Source: Sciurus carolinensis (Eukaryota > Chordata > Mammalia > Rodentia > Sciuridae). From it: a DNA stretch of 64,000 nucleotides. The notes under the pieces were generated by a model. It was not told where the DNA came from, made no database searches, and was given only the letters and a program-made list of their open reading frames with translations. The position numbers and the translations under genes are program-made. Below, in pieces: positions 10,431-23,168 of the stretch (position 1 is its first letter; each line of letters begins with the position of its first letter). The DNA is taken from positions 39,813,454 through 39,877,453 of the forward strand of contig NC_062214.1 in assembly GCF_902686445.1 (NCBI RefSeq), written 5' to 3'.

Positions 10431-13079
10431 ACTTTCCTCAGTTTTTGAGTGTGATCTCAGTTCTCTCATTTAGGTGGACTTTTTTTTTTTTTTCCTTTTT
10501 AGGATAACTGACTAAAGATGGAACTTTTTCTAGATACTTGTAAACTTAGAGTATATGAGGTATTTACAATTTACATAAAATGCATGGGGAACTATTTCCT
10601 AATTTATCCACAGTTACCTTCTAGTACAGATTTTAAGCATGCTATCATAGTTTTATGCCGTGAAGGTGGTACCAAGTGTGTTTAATACTCCTACCATATT
10701 TTTTAATTCTTGGATTTTCTCTGGACTGAAGTTTCAGTATAATGAATGCAGTTAATAAGAAATAGAGGGGTTATGTGTAGTCAAAATATGGTAAAATTGC
10801 TTTGTTCTTTTATGATAGGTTATTTTATAGGCATTCCTCCACTCTTGTACCTTGGAGGAGTACTTATTCATTAGGTTTAAAAATAATAATTTAACTTTAA
10901 ACAAGTCTCAACTGTTATGGAATTAAGACAAAAACTTCATATATGTGCTACAACTGTGATAAGCAATAAACATGACATAGGGAATACAAATTTTAAAGAA
11001 TCTAGCTTATCTTCCATTCATTGGAATTATTTTTACATAATGTATAGAATCTGTTCTTTTTCAATGCCGATGAATTGATTCTGTATTGTGACATGTATTT
11101 CTTATCTATTTGATCTGTGTTTTGGGTGTTTAAGAAGCATATTGGCATTAGGGGCAATGCAGTTATTTCCCATGACATTTTAAAAATCCATTTCTGCATT
11201 ACATATTCCAATCTAGTGAAAATTAGATCTACTCTATTTGAATTTGGCATCCAACACTTGTTGGCCATGGAGTGTGATGTAATTTTAAGCTGCTCATGTA
11301 CATTTAGGAAGAGATTGATTTACAGCAGTCTTTGCCTGAGACGAGTACAATTTAAACTAATTCCTATTGATCCAGAAACATTTAAGATTGGTTTCGAAAA
11401 TTCTCAAGAATATAGGACTTTGGATACATTTGAGTCATTTTACTGAGCATTATTGTCATGTATATAAGAGCATGAAACTGTTAATACTTACCCTTCTTTG
11501 CTTTGGCATCTTTGTTAGTCACTGCGTACCTAAAGGCTAATTCCTGCTCCAGATGCTGTGATGTCTGCCCAGCTGTTAGAATACATGCTGTTTGCAAATA
11601 GCAACATAAATAGCATATCCAGAACATTCCATAGGCTGGGGCTTTGCCATGAAGTCTAAAATATATTTAGTATCAGGGATAATCCTTTGGTAAATTGTAA
11701 TCAGAATGGAGTTGAGAGAATGGTCATGGGAATAGCAGAGTGCTTTATAAAATAGTCAAGTGAAGAAATTACCCAAGAATTTCCATATCAGTACATACTA
11801 TGTACAACAAATTTGATTTCCTAGCAGTATACAATTATTGGGTGTGGAGTTTGTAAGGATGTCTAATAAAGCTTCTACATTATTTAAGAGGCCAAATTGC
11901 ATCAGATTCTTTAAGCATATCTCATTTAGCATCTGAAAGAGTGGTCCTTCTATTTTGATGACAGGGCAGTCTTGTCAAAACTGCTCAATTGGAGTAGGGA
12001 GGAACTGGGTTACTAGTTCTAATAAAGTCTATAACTACCTTCTGACATTGTACAAATCTCCCAATCTTTCCTATTCTTTTACTATTTCTGGTTTCTTAAT
12101 TCATAATATTGGATACACCTGCATTTTAATTGTCATTGCGCTTGGACAAAGGTGCTTTATACATAGTCTAGGACTCCTTTTTTTTTTTTTAACTTTTCTT
12201 CAATATCTCTTTAGATACATGGTTATTTCTTATTTATTTTTAGCAACCTGGAGATATTCCTAAGGTGATTGGACAGATAAATATATGGTATATTAGCTAC
12301 CCCTAATTTAGACCAACACTTTAAAGTAGGACTTCTAAAATACAAATGAAAGAATATTATTAAGTCTAGAAAATGATCGTTATATCTGTTAGTATCTACC
12401 CCATATATACTTCTGAATGCTGCTAAAATATACTACTAGATGGAAGAGTTTTACTGATGTTTTGGATCTTAACGTTGTAGTGATACTCCTTGTCCATTGA
12501 CTCTTCAGCTGCATTCAGGCTGAAGGCCATTGGTATCCAGATAAGCCACAGAGGAGAAATAGCAAGTGTTCATATACAGTGACTGGAACTGATTTTTATC
12601 AGTGTGGATGGTACCATACTAAGAAAATTACACATCTGGACCAGGTAATCTGTCTTTCTGGAAAATCACTAAACTGCATTCCTAATAACACAATCACTGA
12701 GATAATTTCCTTTTATTGAATAATTTACTCATTCAGTAAGGATTTTAAAAGCCTTGGGGTATTTTGAGCATATGGTTTAGGGACATTATTTTAAAACATG
12801 AATTATCAATAGAATTTGAATATAGCCTAAGAGAATTAACTTAACTCCTAAGTGTCACAAAAATAAGTAGGCTATTTCTACAAGAAACCAGGATAATTCT
12901 TCAAAAGCTCTTGCTTTTGAGTTAGAATTAGGAGCTGGAGATTAAAAGCTCTTCTTCATCATTGGCTTCTAGCACTGGAGCATCCATTTTCAAATGCCAG
13001 TGGTAAGTTCTGTCTTAATACAGTTGATTAGTCCTGCCACAAGATAACATTTCTTTACTTGAACCCCTACCTCAGTGGA
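10431..13079. other. Unique AT-rich sequence, no gene seen
   Basis: No confident repeat or gene. The frames at 11117-11446 (109 codons, plus) and 11002-11268 (88 codons, minus) overlap each other on opposite strands and show no domain. The frame at 11955-12263 (102 codons) is hydrophobic only because the DNA is T-rich. Confidence 0.4.
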
Positions 13080-14088
13080 TCTTTCTTTCAAAACACTTTT
13101 ACTTGTTCCCACCTGTATCATTGCCCCTTTCATATCAAAGGTCTGCAGGGTTCAGTCCTTAAATAACTTCAAGCTTTATTCTTGGTAGTCTGAGCTAGAA
13201 TCAGGGTTTTTTATGCTGATAAATCACACATTTGTGTATCTACCTCACCCACACCTCTCCTCTGAACTTTAGTCTTATACATCTAACTGCCTATTCCATA
13301 TCCCCCCTTGGATTTCTAATAGACATCCATAATTTATCATCTTCCAAACTGAATTTATTTAATATTGCCCTTAAAAAATGCCTGAATACTCTCTCCACAG
13401 TATTTGCACCTTCATTCATGTCATCTTCATCCTTTTATTCAAGTCAAAATCCTTGGTGTCTTCCTTCATTACCCTTTTTGTTTTACTTTTTGATGTTCAA
13501 CTCTCTCAGAAAATCTTATTAGTGCTGCCTTTACAATATCTGAACATCTTCCTCACTCATATAGCCTTACTTCCTCCCACTCTGGTCCACTCATCATGGT
13601 CATTTCATCATTATCACTATCACCATCTCTCACTTAGATTTCTATTGCCCTCTCATAATTTTCTTCCTGCTTTGCCCTGCTCTCCTGCAGGTTATTTTCA
13701 ACATTGCCGTTGGAGTGATTCTAAAAAATTAAAAATTAAAAAAAAACCCTAAGTCAGATCATGTTACTTTTCTGCCCTCCCTTTTAATGACTCTGCAGTC
13801 TCATTTAAGTAAAGTCAAGTACTTACAAGTCCACAAGGCCCTATCTCATCGTTTACTCTTCTCCCAATCACCCACTCTTCCCCAACTTCATAAGTGATTT
13901 TACTCCTTGTTACACTTCCCTCACCTGGAAATCTCTTCTTTCTTTGCCTTCGCCCTCTTCAGGTTTTTATTTAAAAGTCACCTTTGCAAGTTGACCTTCT
14001 GTGACCTCGCTATTTAAAATAGCAGTAAATGGTCATTCCATATTCCTTTGCCTTTCTTTATATTCTCCATACCTAAGATGTATCATAT
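13080..14088 (+). repeat. Ancient L2-like LINE fragment, left part
   Basis: Old LINE remnant. Phrases such as 'aacttctctcctctgaacttt', 'catctaactgcctattcc', 'aagtcagatcatgtta' and 'cacaaggccctatctcatc' match a widespread old mammalian LINE 3' region. I recall it as L2-like, but am not certain of the subfamily. The frames at 13232-13522 and 13378-13752 fall inside it and are relics or chance. Confidence 0.5.
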
Positions 14089-14512
14089 GTCATGGTCAGT
14101 TTGGGATGCTGTAACAAAAATGTTATGGAAGGTGCTTTAAACAACAGAAATTTATTTCTCAAAGTAGTGGAGGTTGAATGTTTGAGATCATGGTGCCAAC
14201 ATAGTTGGGTTATAGTGAATACCCTCTTCCTGCATTTGCTGTGTCCTCACATAGACAGAGTAAGGGAGAGAAGGAGGGGAAACAAAGAGAGAAGAAGAAG
14301 GAGAAGGAGATGGAGGAGGAGGAGAGAAAAGGAACAAAAAACATGCTGGCCTCATTCTCCTCCTAAAAGGTTTCTAATGCCATCATGGTGGTTCCACCCC
14401 CATGACCTCATGTAAACCTAATGATTCTCAAAGGCCTGCCTCCTATTGCCATCCCTTGAGGGCTAGAGTTAAATATATGAACTTTGGAAAGGTAGAAACA
14501 TAGACCACAGCA
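14089..14512 (-). mobile_element. MaLR solo LTR, MLT1-like
   Basis: Reverse-oriented MaLR LTR. The plus strand reads 'gggatgctgtaacaaaa', 'taaacaacagaaatttatttctca', 'tgctgtgtcctcacat' and 'cccccatgacctcatgtaaacctaatga', all characteristic of the MLT1 complement. The minus-strand left end is TGTGGTCTATG. A purine-rich insert lies at about 14260-14335. The 107-codon frame at 14092-14415 is a by-product. It interrupts an L2-like LINE. Confidence 0.7.
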
Positions 14513-14514
14513 CC

Positions 14515-14666
14515 ACACACTGCTTTACTTTCTTTGTTATCTGTCTTCCCCACCAGAAGGTATGCTTCACAAGTGCAGGGACATAGTTGTATTCAGTATT
14601 GTATCCTCTAGAATATAGCAACTAGGTCATCAAAAACAGTATTCGAGTTAATGAATGAATTGCCAC
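14515..14666 (+). repeat. Ancient L2-like LINE fragment, right part
   Basis: The 3' end of the same old LINE continues after the LTR: 'tctgtcttccccaccagaaggtatgcttcacaagtgcaggg' and a terminal 'ttaatgaatgaat'. This mirrors the common 'agaatgtaagctccatgagggcaggga ... aatgaatgaa' ending. Confidence 0.6.
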
Positions 14667-16589
14667 GGCAAGTGATGGTCCCCATAAGATCGACATGATA
14701 ATCTCAGTTAACAGTTCCTTTTTGATTGATTCCTTTGCTTTTTTTTTTTAATCTTCATTTTATTTGGAGATATGAATTATAGAAAATGTAATAGGAAGTA
14801 ACCGAAGAGTCAGAGCTAAGGAGAGAAGGCTATGATGGTGTCTGACAGAAGTAAATACCCAGAAGCCACAGCAGGGGGGACAACTGCAATTTGCTGTAGA
14901 ATACCTTAGATTTCACCAGGATGTAATAGTAACTCAAAGCTCTTCAGGAGCAATCAGTACTTAAGAATCATCTTGAACTCTTGGATGAGCTCAAACAATG
15001 TGGCTTTTCTTCCCCTGCATACTTGTTCTAGTGGTCTGTCTAGTTGAAATATCCAAGGTGGGTGACTGCATGGGCCACCAGAGCCATTCTTAATTACAGT
15101 CCATCTGCCTGAGGGTTTCATGGGCTGGAAGTGAAAGAGGAGAATCCAAAAAAGTTAAGTGATTCATCTTATATCTGCAATTTTTCCATTAATGCTTAGT
15201 CTGAAAATATAAGACTGCAAGTCATCAAAAAATTAATTTTCAACTTACAAGCCATCATCTTTTGGTCTTTTAAACCAAATATGTTATAGACTACAATGAA
15301 TTGATTATCTTGTAGATTGTATTATCTTTTCAACTGTTACAAAAAGTTTTAAATCGGACTAAAGCTAGTTTCAGTTTTCTGAAGAAAATCATGCTTTTAA
15401 AAAAATCTAAGTATATAAAAACATAAAAACACTATTTACATGGAGGTAGAGTTAAATATCACAGATATATAAAGTTGAAACAACTCCAAAAGAGTAAGAA
15501 TGATATGTTTGTGAAGTAGGAAAGGGCAGATAGAAATATTTATCTAAGATCTTTTGTGGAGATAAGCAGAATAAACAATCACCCCTATATAGTCAATCTA
15601 AATCAGGTTATAGTGGTTGGGGGTGATGGTGAGATTCAAGCAAATCCCCTGTTGGTGTTTTCTATTTATTTTATTCAGCAGACACTAGCACCTGGGCTGA
15701 AATCTGAGACCTAATCTCTGATCTGAAGAGATGCATATGAAAACAAAAATGTCACTGTATTTTCCCTCACCTGTTAGACATTCTCTCCTTGTCACAAGTT
15801 ACTATCATTAAAACAAAAACAAAACACAGAAGGCAGAAAGGAGAGCTATAGAACTAATAAACATCATTGGTACTCTGTATTTTCAGTTACCTTGCCTTCT
15901 CAGACTCTGATATTTAAAGCTTGGTTTAAATATATGCCCTCCTATATATAATGTGTTGGTACTTTTTTTTTTTCCTTGTTCACCTCTGCTCATAAGGCAA
16001 GTGGTTGTCACGAATCAATGCTCATCATTTAGGCTATCATTAGAGAGAATCTGTTTCTATATTCATTGCAGGATGAACTTTTCTATTTTGTGGTTGTTTT
16101 GGGGAATGTTTTTTGTTTAATTTTCTCTTTACCTTTTTATCTCAATTTCAATTCAGAGATAAAGAGGCAAGAACTGTGGTTTGTACTTATGCCTATATCC
16201 AAATGCTTTCTTTATACTTTTTAGTCTTTTGTATTACAGCATTGTGGTGCTATTGTAGTAACACATCCAGGAAAAAGAAAACAACTTACAGTTCCAGACT
16301 GATCTTAGCTTCAGAAAACTCCAACCTCACATAGATATTACATATAATGATTACTTACCCACTGTGCTTAATCACCAGGTTGCTTCCTGTAATGCAAAAT
16401 ACAGGGAATTTTCTGAAGACATTATTTAATCATCAAAGCGTCATGTTTCAAAAGCCCATTGCCTGTTTCTACCTTTTTCCATTGGTTCTGCATAAGTTGT
16501 CTTTCTTACAGGAAAATAATGTTTCCTCTTTTGGAAGTAGGCAAAATACACGTAGATGGCTTACCTTGTAAGTTTCTTTATGTACGAGG
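14667..16589. other. Unique AT-rich sequence, no gene seen
   Basis: No family recognised. Short frames at 16113-16334 and 16347-16571 (73-74 codons) have no recognisable domain. Confidence 0.4.
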
Positions 16590-16805
16590 TTATTTTTTCT
16601 TGGGGGTGGGATGCGGGTACTGGGAATTGAATTTAGGAGTGCTTTCATACTGAGCTATACCCCCAGTCCTTTTTCTTTTCTTTTCTTTTTTTTTAATTTT
16701 GAAATAGGGTCTCACTAAATTGCCGATGCTGACCTTTAATTTGCAATTCTCTTGACTCAACCTCCCAAGTTGCTTGGATTTACATGTGTGCCCCATCATG
16801 CACTG
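16590..16805 (-). mobile_element. MEN/B1-dID composite SINE
   Basis: Reverse-oriented. ID half: 'gtactgggaattgaatttaggagtg...tactgagctatacccccagtcc'. B1 half after a pyrimidine-rich (TTTTC)n linker: 'gggtctcactaaattgccgatgctgacc...caacctcccaagttgcttgga'. More diverged than the copy near 10.3 kb. Confidence 0.85.
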
Positions 16806-16989
16806 AGCAATGTTCTTGAACTAAATTCCCAGACACATTAGCCATTCATAGATTTGTGTGTTACAGTATAGAATGTGCTTCTCCAATTTTGCTTCTGCAC
16901 AGGAAATGACAATGTTCTCTACTGTGTAGAGAAGATGTTCACTGTGTGAGTCAAGGAAAGAATGTTCAGGGGAGAAATGATTAGGTTAT

Positions 16990-17343
16990 TAGAAATATAA
17001 CCTAATTGGTGAATTAATCCATTTGATGGATTAACAATTTGAAAGAACAACTGTATTGGGTGGCAACCATAGACAGGTAGGGCATGGCTGGAGGAAGAAG
17101 GTCACTGAGGGTGTACCTCTGGAATTTATATTTTGTCTCGGGAGCAGAGCATTATCCCCTCCCCCTCTTTCCTTCTTGACTTTCATTCAGTGAACAGTTT
17201 CTCTCTGCCATGATTCTGCCTCACCTTGGGCCCAGAGCAATGGAGCCATGGGCTGAACATCTGAAACCATGAGCCAAAATAAATTTTTCTTCATCTGAAT
17301 TGTTCCTGTCAGGTATTATGGTCACAGTAATGCAAAAAGTGAA
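16990..17343 (+). mobile_element. MaLR LTR, rodent MT/ORR1-like, partial
   Basis: Forward copy of the LTR family seen in reverse near 21.2, 39.1 and 42.9 kb. The 3' part is clear: 'ctgcctcaccttgggcccagagcaatggagcc', 'aaccatgagccaaaataaat' (containing AATAAA) and 'gtcaggtattatggtcacagtaatg'. The 5' part is degraded. MaLRs are non-autonomous ERVL-related elements. Confidence 0.7.
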
Positions 17344-17562
17344 CATGTGTCCATGTGACCTTTTACATTTATTGCAATCTTATAATAAGATTTGCATTTG
17401 AACTTGTACCTAACGTTAAATACCCTAGCAAGGAGTCTTGGTGCACTGCATTGGAAAGGATGCAGAAGAAGAGGTGCAGAATAGGATTTTTCAGTTGTGT
17501 GGTTCACAAAACCTTGCATGTGCTCCTCACAGTTCTAGTGTGTTAATTGGGAATAGCTTCAG

Positions 17563-17642
17563 AGAGACACTCTTCTGGGTTCTAGTCTTGTCTCTGTGGC
17601 ATACTGATTATATGAACTTGAGCAAGTTACTTGGCTGTTTAC
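17563..17642 (+). repeat. MIR SINE fragment
   Basis: 'ctgggttctagtcttgtctctg' followed by 'gaacttgagcaagttacttggct' matches the MIR core. Confidence 0.65.
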
Positions 17643-18483
17643 ATGTTTGTTGAGCAAATCATATACCATATCTGAATCAGAAAGGCACCTGGGAAAAGTG
17701 GTCTCTTACTGGATGTTAATTTTCTTTTTCCTATTCTCTCCTGTTCCCATATTCATACTATTGTCTAAATTCAGAGTTTTCTATAGGTAGTACTGGGGCA
17801 TTTTTATCATTTTTGTTGAGATATATCTGAAGCAGAAATTTTAAAAATAGGAGTGCTCAAGCAGCCCCAGAAAATTATGTGAAAAGAAATCACACCAGGA
17901 TAGTCATGCCAGAGAGATTAGCTGAATGAATAAGAATGAGAGTAAAGCATCACAGGAGGGTGGAATCAGAGCCAACCGAAAGTGTTGGACATGATTTCAA
18001 CTCTTCAGTTGACATGAATTTTTTTTCTTCCTTTTCGAAGTGGAATAAAAGCTCGAGGTCGCTGAATCTTGTTTTTCATCTGTATGAAGGCTAGAAAAAG
18101 AAGGAAGACAAAGGCAATGGCTAATTGTGAAAGTTTACTTGAAAAGTTCTGAGTGTTTCAAGAAATAAAATTAACTAGCTGTTCACAGGCTTACCAGATT
18201 GATGATAATTGCATTGGGTTTTCTGTGATTCCAGTGAAAGTGGGTTTTAACAAAATACATGTACTTACTGTCAGTTCACCCTTTGCATTATTATGGAAGA
18301 AAAATTTCTAGTGCTCAATTTCTTGGATAGTCATAAGACTTTTAAATTCATAATGTCAGTAAAATTTTGACTTTTGTGACCCGTTTCAAATTTTGTGAAG
18401 ATGTCCTGAAAGTGGGTCTTATAGGTGAGAGATTAAGTCTTCATCAAAAACAAAGGAAAAGGGAAAAACAAAAGAGCTTGTGA
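17643..18483. other. Unique AT-rich sequence, no gene seen
   Basis: I recognise no repeat, exon or RNA gene. Confidence 0.4.
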
Positions 18484-18611
18484 GGGGCCGGGGTTGTGGT
18501 TCAGTGGTAGAGTGCTTGCCTAGCATGTGTGTGGCACTGGGTTTGATTCTCAGCACTGCATATAAAGAAAATAAAGGTATATTGACAACTAAAAATATAT
18601 TTAAAAAAAAA
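18484..18611 (+). mobile_element. ID SINE with sciurid-type tail
   Basis: Forward ID element. The body runs from 'ggggccggggttgtggttcagtgg' through 'ggcactgggtttgattctcagc'. The tail 'ataaagaaaataaaggtatattgacaactaaaaa' matches the longer tail of the copy at 25.8 kb, so both belong to one subfamily. Confidence 0.9.
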
Positions 18612-19785
18612 CTTATGAAAAATGACAGAGTCAGAGATTGAAGGTTCAGGGAGGATAGAGAAAGAAGACTATGAAATGTCATCAGGATTCTTTCATGGTT
18701 GCATACTACAGAGTCCACTGCGTGTAGTTGAAGTAGTAAACATAACCAGGGATGACAACTGCTCAACCACAAAACTGGGCTGTCCTAGCAGAAACACCAC
18801 TACTGCCACCACCCACATCTTGGCACACATGACATTAAGATCTTGGTAAATATCTTCAAAAGAACCAGGTGCTCTGCCACTATCCTCTCTCAAAGATCCA
18901 AACTGTCATGCAGCAAATACTTTACATCATTTGCTTTTAGGTGCACATATTTGGGTCAGCTTCATGGATCCACATTACATACCACCTACAAAGAAAGCTG
19001 GAAAACGTTGTTTCAGCTTTTTGTCTTCTGTAGTATAGCTATGAGAGTAAGTAGAAAGATGTTGGACTGGGAGAATACTGGAAGACTAGAAGGGTGTTGA
19101 CAGGCTGGTCGAAGTGCTTGTCAGTATCTGCCAATGATAAAATTGGACTGAACAGTGTTACATGTGTTATAGTTACCTATAATTTGTCCATTGTGTATTA
19201 TTTTAAAAATGCAAGTGCACCTGGATGGACCTGAGGATTTCTAGGATGGAAAACTAAAAGGGTCAGAAACAGTTCCTTGATTTTGCTCCCTTCTTACCTC
19301 AGATAGTAGTTTTGACTAAAATAGACAGGTAGTCCAGAAATCCAAGTATAGTCACACCTTTCATAAGGTATTTCGTAATTCAGAACTTTATGAAAGTGAT
19401 GAGAGAGTATTTGTTGGGAATAATATAGTTGCTTTTGGAATAAAAACTACATGTATTGAAATAAGTATTAATTTAATACTAAATATGCAAGACAGGCATC
19501 AGCAGTCATAGCATAATTTCAGAAACAAAAGTGTAGCACTAGTAACTGAAGAAATAGTTCCATTTTGTTCTTTATAGTCTGTACTTTTAATTCTGTAATC
19601 TGTTTCTAAAACTTGTCTGTTTTACTCTATATCAGCCCATATTGGAATGTCACTTTCTTTTTGCTGAAATTATGTACCTATTTGTAAAACATTATTGCTC
19701 TTATACATGTGACCAAAATTCGATTTAAGGCATTTACATTTTGCCATGACATATACTCAGCTCTTCATAAAACTAGTGACCAACA
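18612..19785. other. Unique sequence, no gene seen
   Basis: No repeat recognised. The frame at 18419-18772 (117 codons, minus) runs across the ID element and is not a gene; that at 18843-19100 (85 codons) shows no domain. Confidence 0.4.
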
Positions 19786-19998
19786 TTTTTCTTTTGTTTT
19801 TGTTTTTTGTGGTTCTGGGGATTGAACCCATAAATGTTCTACCTCTGAGCTACATCCCCAGCAAACTGCCCTGCTTTATTAAAATTTTATTTTAAAACTG
19901 GGTCTTACTGGCTGCTGAGGCTGGTCTCAAACTTGGGATCCTTCTGCCTCAACTTCCCAAGTTTCTGGGATTATAGGTATGTGCCACCGTGCCTGGTG
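19786..19998 (-). mobile_element. MEN/B1-dID composite SINE
   Basis: Reverse-oriented. ID half: 'ggttctggggattgaaccca...ctctgagctacatccccag'. B1 half: 'tactggctgctgaggctggtctcaaacttgggatcc...gggattataggtatgtgccaccgtgcc'. Confidence 0.9.
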
Positions 19999-20484
19999 AA
20001 CAACTTTACTTGTTAACTAGGCAATGATTGCCCTTGGATTTATTTAACGTAAGTCCATTCTTAGGATTCCCCAAAACATGGATGCCATACTAAACTCTGG
20101 GTGGACATATCCATGCATCTTTTTGCCAACCAGTTGCAAGAACCAAGAGGTTTTGTTGCTATGCTGTTTATGCGCACCATCCCATTAGGCTTAGTGGCAA
20201 TTTGTATGGCAATGTCAATGTAGAATGAGCATTCTATTTTGGACTCATATCCTTGCCGAAACACCAAACCCAAGAAATCCCAGTATGTCACCTACTTGGA
20301 TGACATGGTTTTAGTTACCTATGTTTAGTTGTAGTCCATGCTTTTATTCTTTTGTGAATAAACTTGTGAAGAGTTTTAAGATTTTAAAGATACAGATAAA
20401 TCCTTAATTGTAAGTTTAGAATTTACTAAAAATTTTTAAAAATAGTTCATGTAAAGATATTTAGAATTGAAAGGTGTCTAAAGT
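19999..20484. other. Unique sequence, no gene seen
   Basis: No repeat recognised. A 76-codon minus-strand frame at 20061-20291 contains no known motif. Confidence 0.35.
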
Positions 20485-20602
20485 TCATCTAATCCAATTT
20501 AGAGAAAACCAAGCAAAAGTAATAAATGATTTGCCCATGACCACATAGCTAGTATCAAACTGAGACTGGAACTCAGGTCCCCTGCCTAACTGGTTGGGAA
20601 TG
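20485..20602 (-). repeat. MIR SINE fragment
   Basis: 'gatttgcccatgaccacatagctagtatcaaactgagactggaactcaggtc' is the MIR core on the opposite strand ('ttgcccaaggtcacacagctagt'). Confidence 0.7.
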
Positions 20603-20922
20603 TTTTGAAGATGATTAACATCAAAGCATGACCCCTAAGGACACATCATCTCATATGAAGTATGCACATAATGCCCGTGCTAGATGGAGCTATGCTCTGA
20701 AGAATGTCTACATGTAATCATTATGAAAAAAAATCAGCCTATAATAGGAACCACATTCCTGACCCACCTCTTCTCCAATTCCCTGGAGCTGTTCACTTTG
20801 TTATTTTAACTGGTTTAAAGTATGTATATTAAATGAAACTGACTATTGTAGCATCCCTGTACCCTCAGGGGACACTCTTTAAAACCCCCTGGGGATTTCT
20901 GAAACCTAGGATAGTACTTGTT

Positions 20923-21121
20923 CTAGTCAGCTATTTGGATGCTGTTACTAAATGTGTCTGACCAGCACAATTGTAAAGGAGAAAATGTTTATTTGAGGGC
21001 TCATGGTTTCAGAGGTCTTAGTCCATAGAAGGCCAGTTCCATTACTTGGGTGGGGCTTGAGGCGAAGCTGAACATCATGGCAGAAGAGGGTGGCAGAGGA
21101 AAGCAGCTCACATCATCAAGA

Positions 21122-21182
<61 letters not shown>

Positions 21183-21398
21183 TCTCCACTCTCCAGATAC
21201 AAGATATATACCCCAAAGCCACGCCTCAATTCCAATCTCCTCCAACCACACAACTTCAATTACCACTCAGTTAATCCCTATCAGGGGATTAAATCATTGA
21301 TTGGGTTAAGACTCTAATCATTTCTCCTCTGAACCTTCTTGCATTGTCTCACATGTGAGCTTTTGGGGTACACCTCACCTCACATTCAAACCATAACA
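20923..21398 (-). mobile_element. MaLR LTR, rodent MT/ORR1-like
   Basis: Near-complete reverse LTR. On the minus strand it opens TGTTATGGTTTGAATGTG and closes near AGCTGACTA. The plus strand shows 'tcatggtttcagaggtcttagtccatagaaggcc', 'gaacatcatggcagaagagg' and 'ttaatccctatcaggggattaaatca'. It encloses a (GA)n tract. I recall the family as MaLR; a search would fix the subfamily. Confidence 0.75.
21125..21178 (+). repeat. (AG)n microsatellite, about 53 bases
   Basis: Nearly perfect AG run within the MaLR LTR, expanded from the 'agagagag' stretch that family members normally carry (compare 42880-42900). Polypurine mirror repeat with triplex potential. It causes the Arg-Glu and Ser-Leu repeat frames on both strands, which are not genes. 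Confidence 0.97.
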
Positions 21399-21999
21399 AT
21401 ACTGAACCATATATCCAAACACCTCAATACTGCAACATTTGGTCTGATAACTGAGATGGTTACTAAGTGAATAAGGAGTGTAACTTATACTGTGTGGGTA
21501 TGCTTTAGAAAAGGATATTTCATTTCCCCGGCATAACCAGAGCAGGATAAAGCAAGTTGAAATCTCGTTACTTTGAATGGGTTATAGTTAGAACCTTACA
21601 ATCGTTTATTTCTATAGTTTTCTGTTTAATATTTTTGGACTAAAACTGATTGTAGGCAACTGAAACCACTGAAAGTGAAACTAAGGATAATGGGGTCTGT
21701 TTTTTTTTTTGTGTGTTAAAGTACCTTAAGAGCACTCTTGTTTTAAATCACTGGTTTTCCATTAGCTGCAGCCAAACATATTAGTTGCTTACACTTCAAA
21801 CATGTTTTTGTTTGCTTTCCTCTGCTCCTTTCAAGGGAAAAAGAGAGAGATTTACAAAGGGGCTTTAAATGAGAGAAATTAATTCTCGCACTTCTATATT
21901 CATCAGTAGTGAGAAACAATATTTCTCTCCTCTCACATCACTTTTGACCCCAAACATGTAACTTTTCCATACATTCTAATTCTCTAAGGACATCTGTTG
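21399..21999. other. Unique AT-rich sequence, no gene seen
   Basis: I recognise no repeat, exon or RNA gene. Confidence 0.4.
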
Positions 22000-22785
22000 G
22001 GTGTCCTAGAGTTTAATTCAATTCTGGAACTAACTCCTGGAGTTAGAACAGACTCAAGAGGTTAAGGACTTGGTTCCACAAAACTCTCACTTCAGATGCT
22101 AATGGCAAGCCTGAGCCTCTCATTCTTCCTGATCCTCATGATCTCTCCTTGGGTTTGATCATTTTCTAAACTGGCTTATGGAACTCAGGGAGGCACTTGA
22201 CTTACTATTAATAGTTTATTGTAAAGGATTCAACCTGAGAACAGTCAATCAGAAGAGCTGCATACGCAAGGAATGTGGGAAGGGGCATGGAGTTTTCAGA
22301 ACTTCTCTAGGTGTGCCACCTTCCTGGCACCTTCATTTGTTCATGAGCATAGGCTCTCCAAAAGCCCTCATTCAGAGTTTTCATTACTTAGGCACGATTA
22401 ACTAAATCATTGGCCATTGGCAATTGAACTCAATCTCTAACTCTTTTCTATATCTTGGAGGTTCTGGAAAGGGGATTAAAATTTCAACCCTGTAGTCAGA
22501 TGATGGTTTCCTCAGCTCTTCTACTCCAAGAATCGCCTCATTAGCAAGAACTCGGGTGTGATTGAAAGGGACTTACCAATAACCAAAGACTCACCCTTGT
22601 CACTCAGGGAATTCCAAGGTGTTTAAAAGCTCTTGTGTCAGGAACCCTGCACTAAGACCAAATATTCTAACAAAACGTTTCTATTTCCCCTGTCATTTAG
22701 AAATTAATAAGGGTTTAGATACTCGATGTGAGGAACCATGGAAAAGGTCAAATATGCATTTCGTATTATGTCACAATAAGTAAGA
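22000..22785 (-). mobile_element. ERVL-type LTR (MLT2-like), degraded
   Basis: Reverse-oriented old LTR. Recognisable stretches are 'aaaggattcaacctgagaacagtcaatcagaagagc', 'aaggaatgtgggaaggggc', 'ggccattggcaattgaactcaatctctaactc', 'aagactcacccttgtcactcagg' and a terminal 'attatgtcacaataag'. The ERVL/MLT2 name is from memory. The 75-codon frame at 22178-22405 is part of it and not a gene. Confidence 0.55.
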
Positions 22786-22971
22786 ACTTTTAAAAAAATA
22801 TGTATTTGTGCATAGATGAAAATAATTATGGTCATTACATCTCTGGCTTTCACAAATGTTACTGTCTTTGTAGAATGATCTCTCCTTAGTGTAAAGACAG
22901 ATTTGAGTTCTTAAGTGTTTACTTGAGTAGGAAAATTTGGGAGGATTTGACAAGTAGGTAAACTGTGGGGT

Positions 22972-23168
22972 TCTTAGTGTGGACTCTGGCATTCAGCTGT
23001 CCAGATTCAACTTGAGACTTTCCATTTCTGAGCTATGAGATCTTAGGCAAGTTAGTGTTTTCATTTGTAAAATGGGAATGTCTTTGGCACCTAACTTTTA
23101 CCATTGTTGGGAGTTTGAGATGGTGCATGCTAAGCACATACCATGACACCTTCTCAGAGGTAGTGCTC
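22972..23168 (+). repeat. MIR SINE
   Basis: Well-preserved MIR: 'ggactctggcattcagctgtccagattcaac', 'gagatcttaggcaagttagtg', 'catttgtaaaatgggaatg' and 'gcatgctaagcacatacc' follow the consensus order. Confidence 0.8.

Noticed and set aside
11002..11446. Frames of 88 (minus) and 109 (plus) codons over the same DNA
   Set aside because: Opposing overlapping frames in AT-rich sequence with no domain; at most one could be real and nothing favours either.
13232..13752. Two overlapping plus-strand frames of 96 and 124 codons
   Set aside because: Both fall in an ancient L2-like LINE fragment; they overlap in different frames and lack any conserved motif.
21050..21317. Arg-Glu repeat frames on both strands
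   Set aside because: They are translations of the (AG)n microsatellite in a MaLR LTR.
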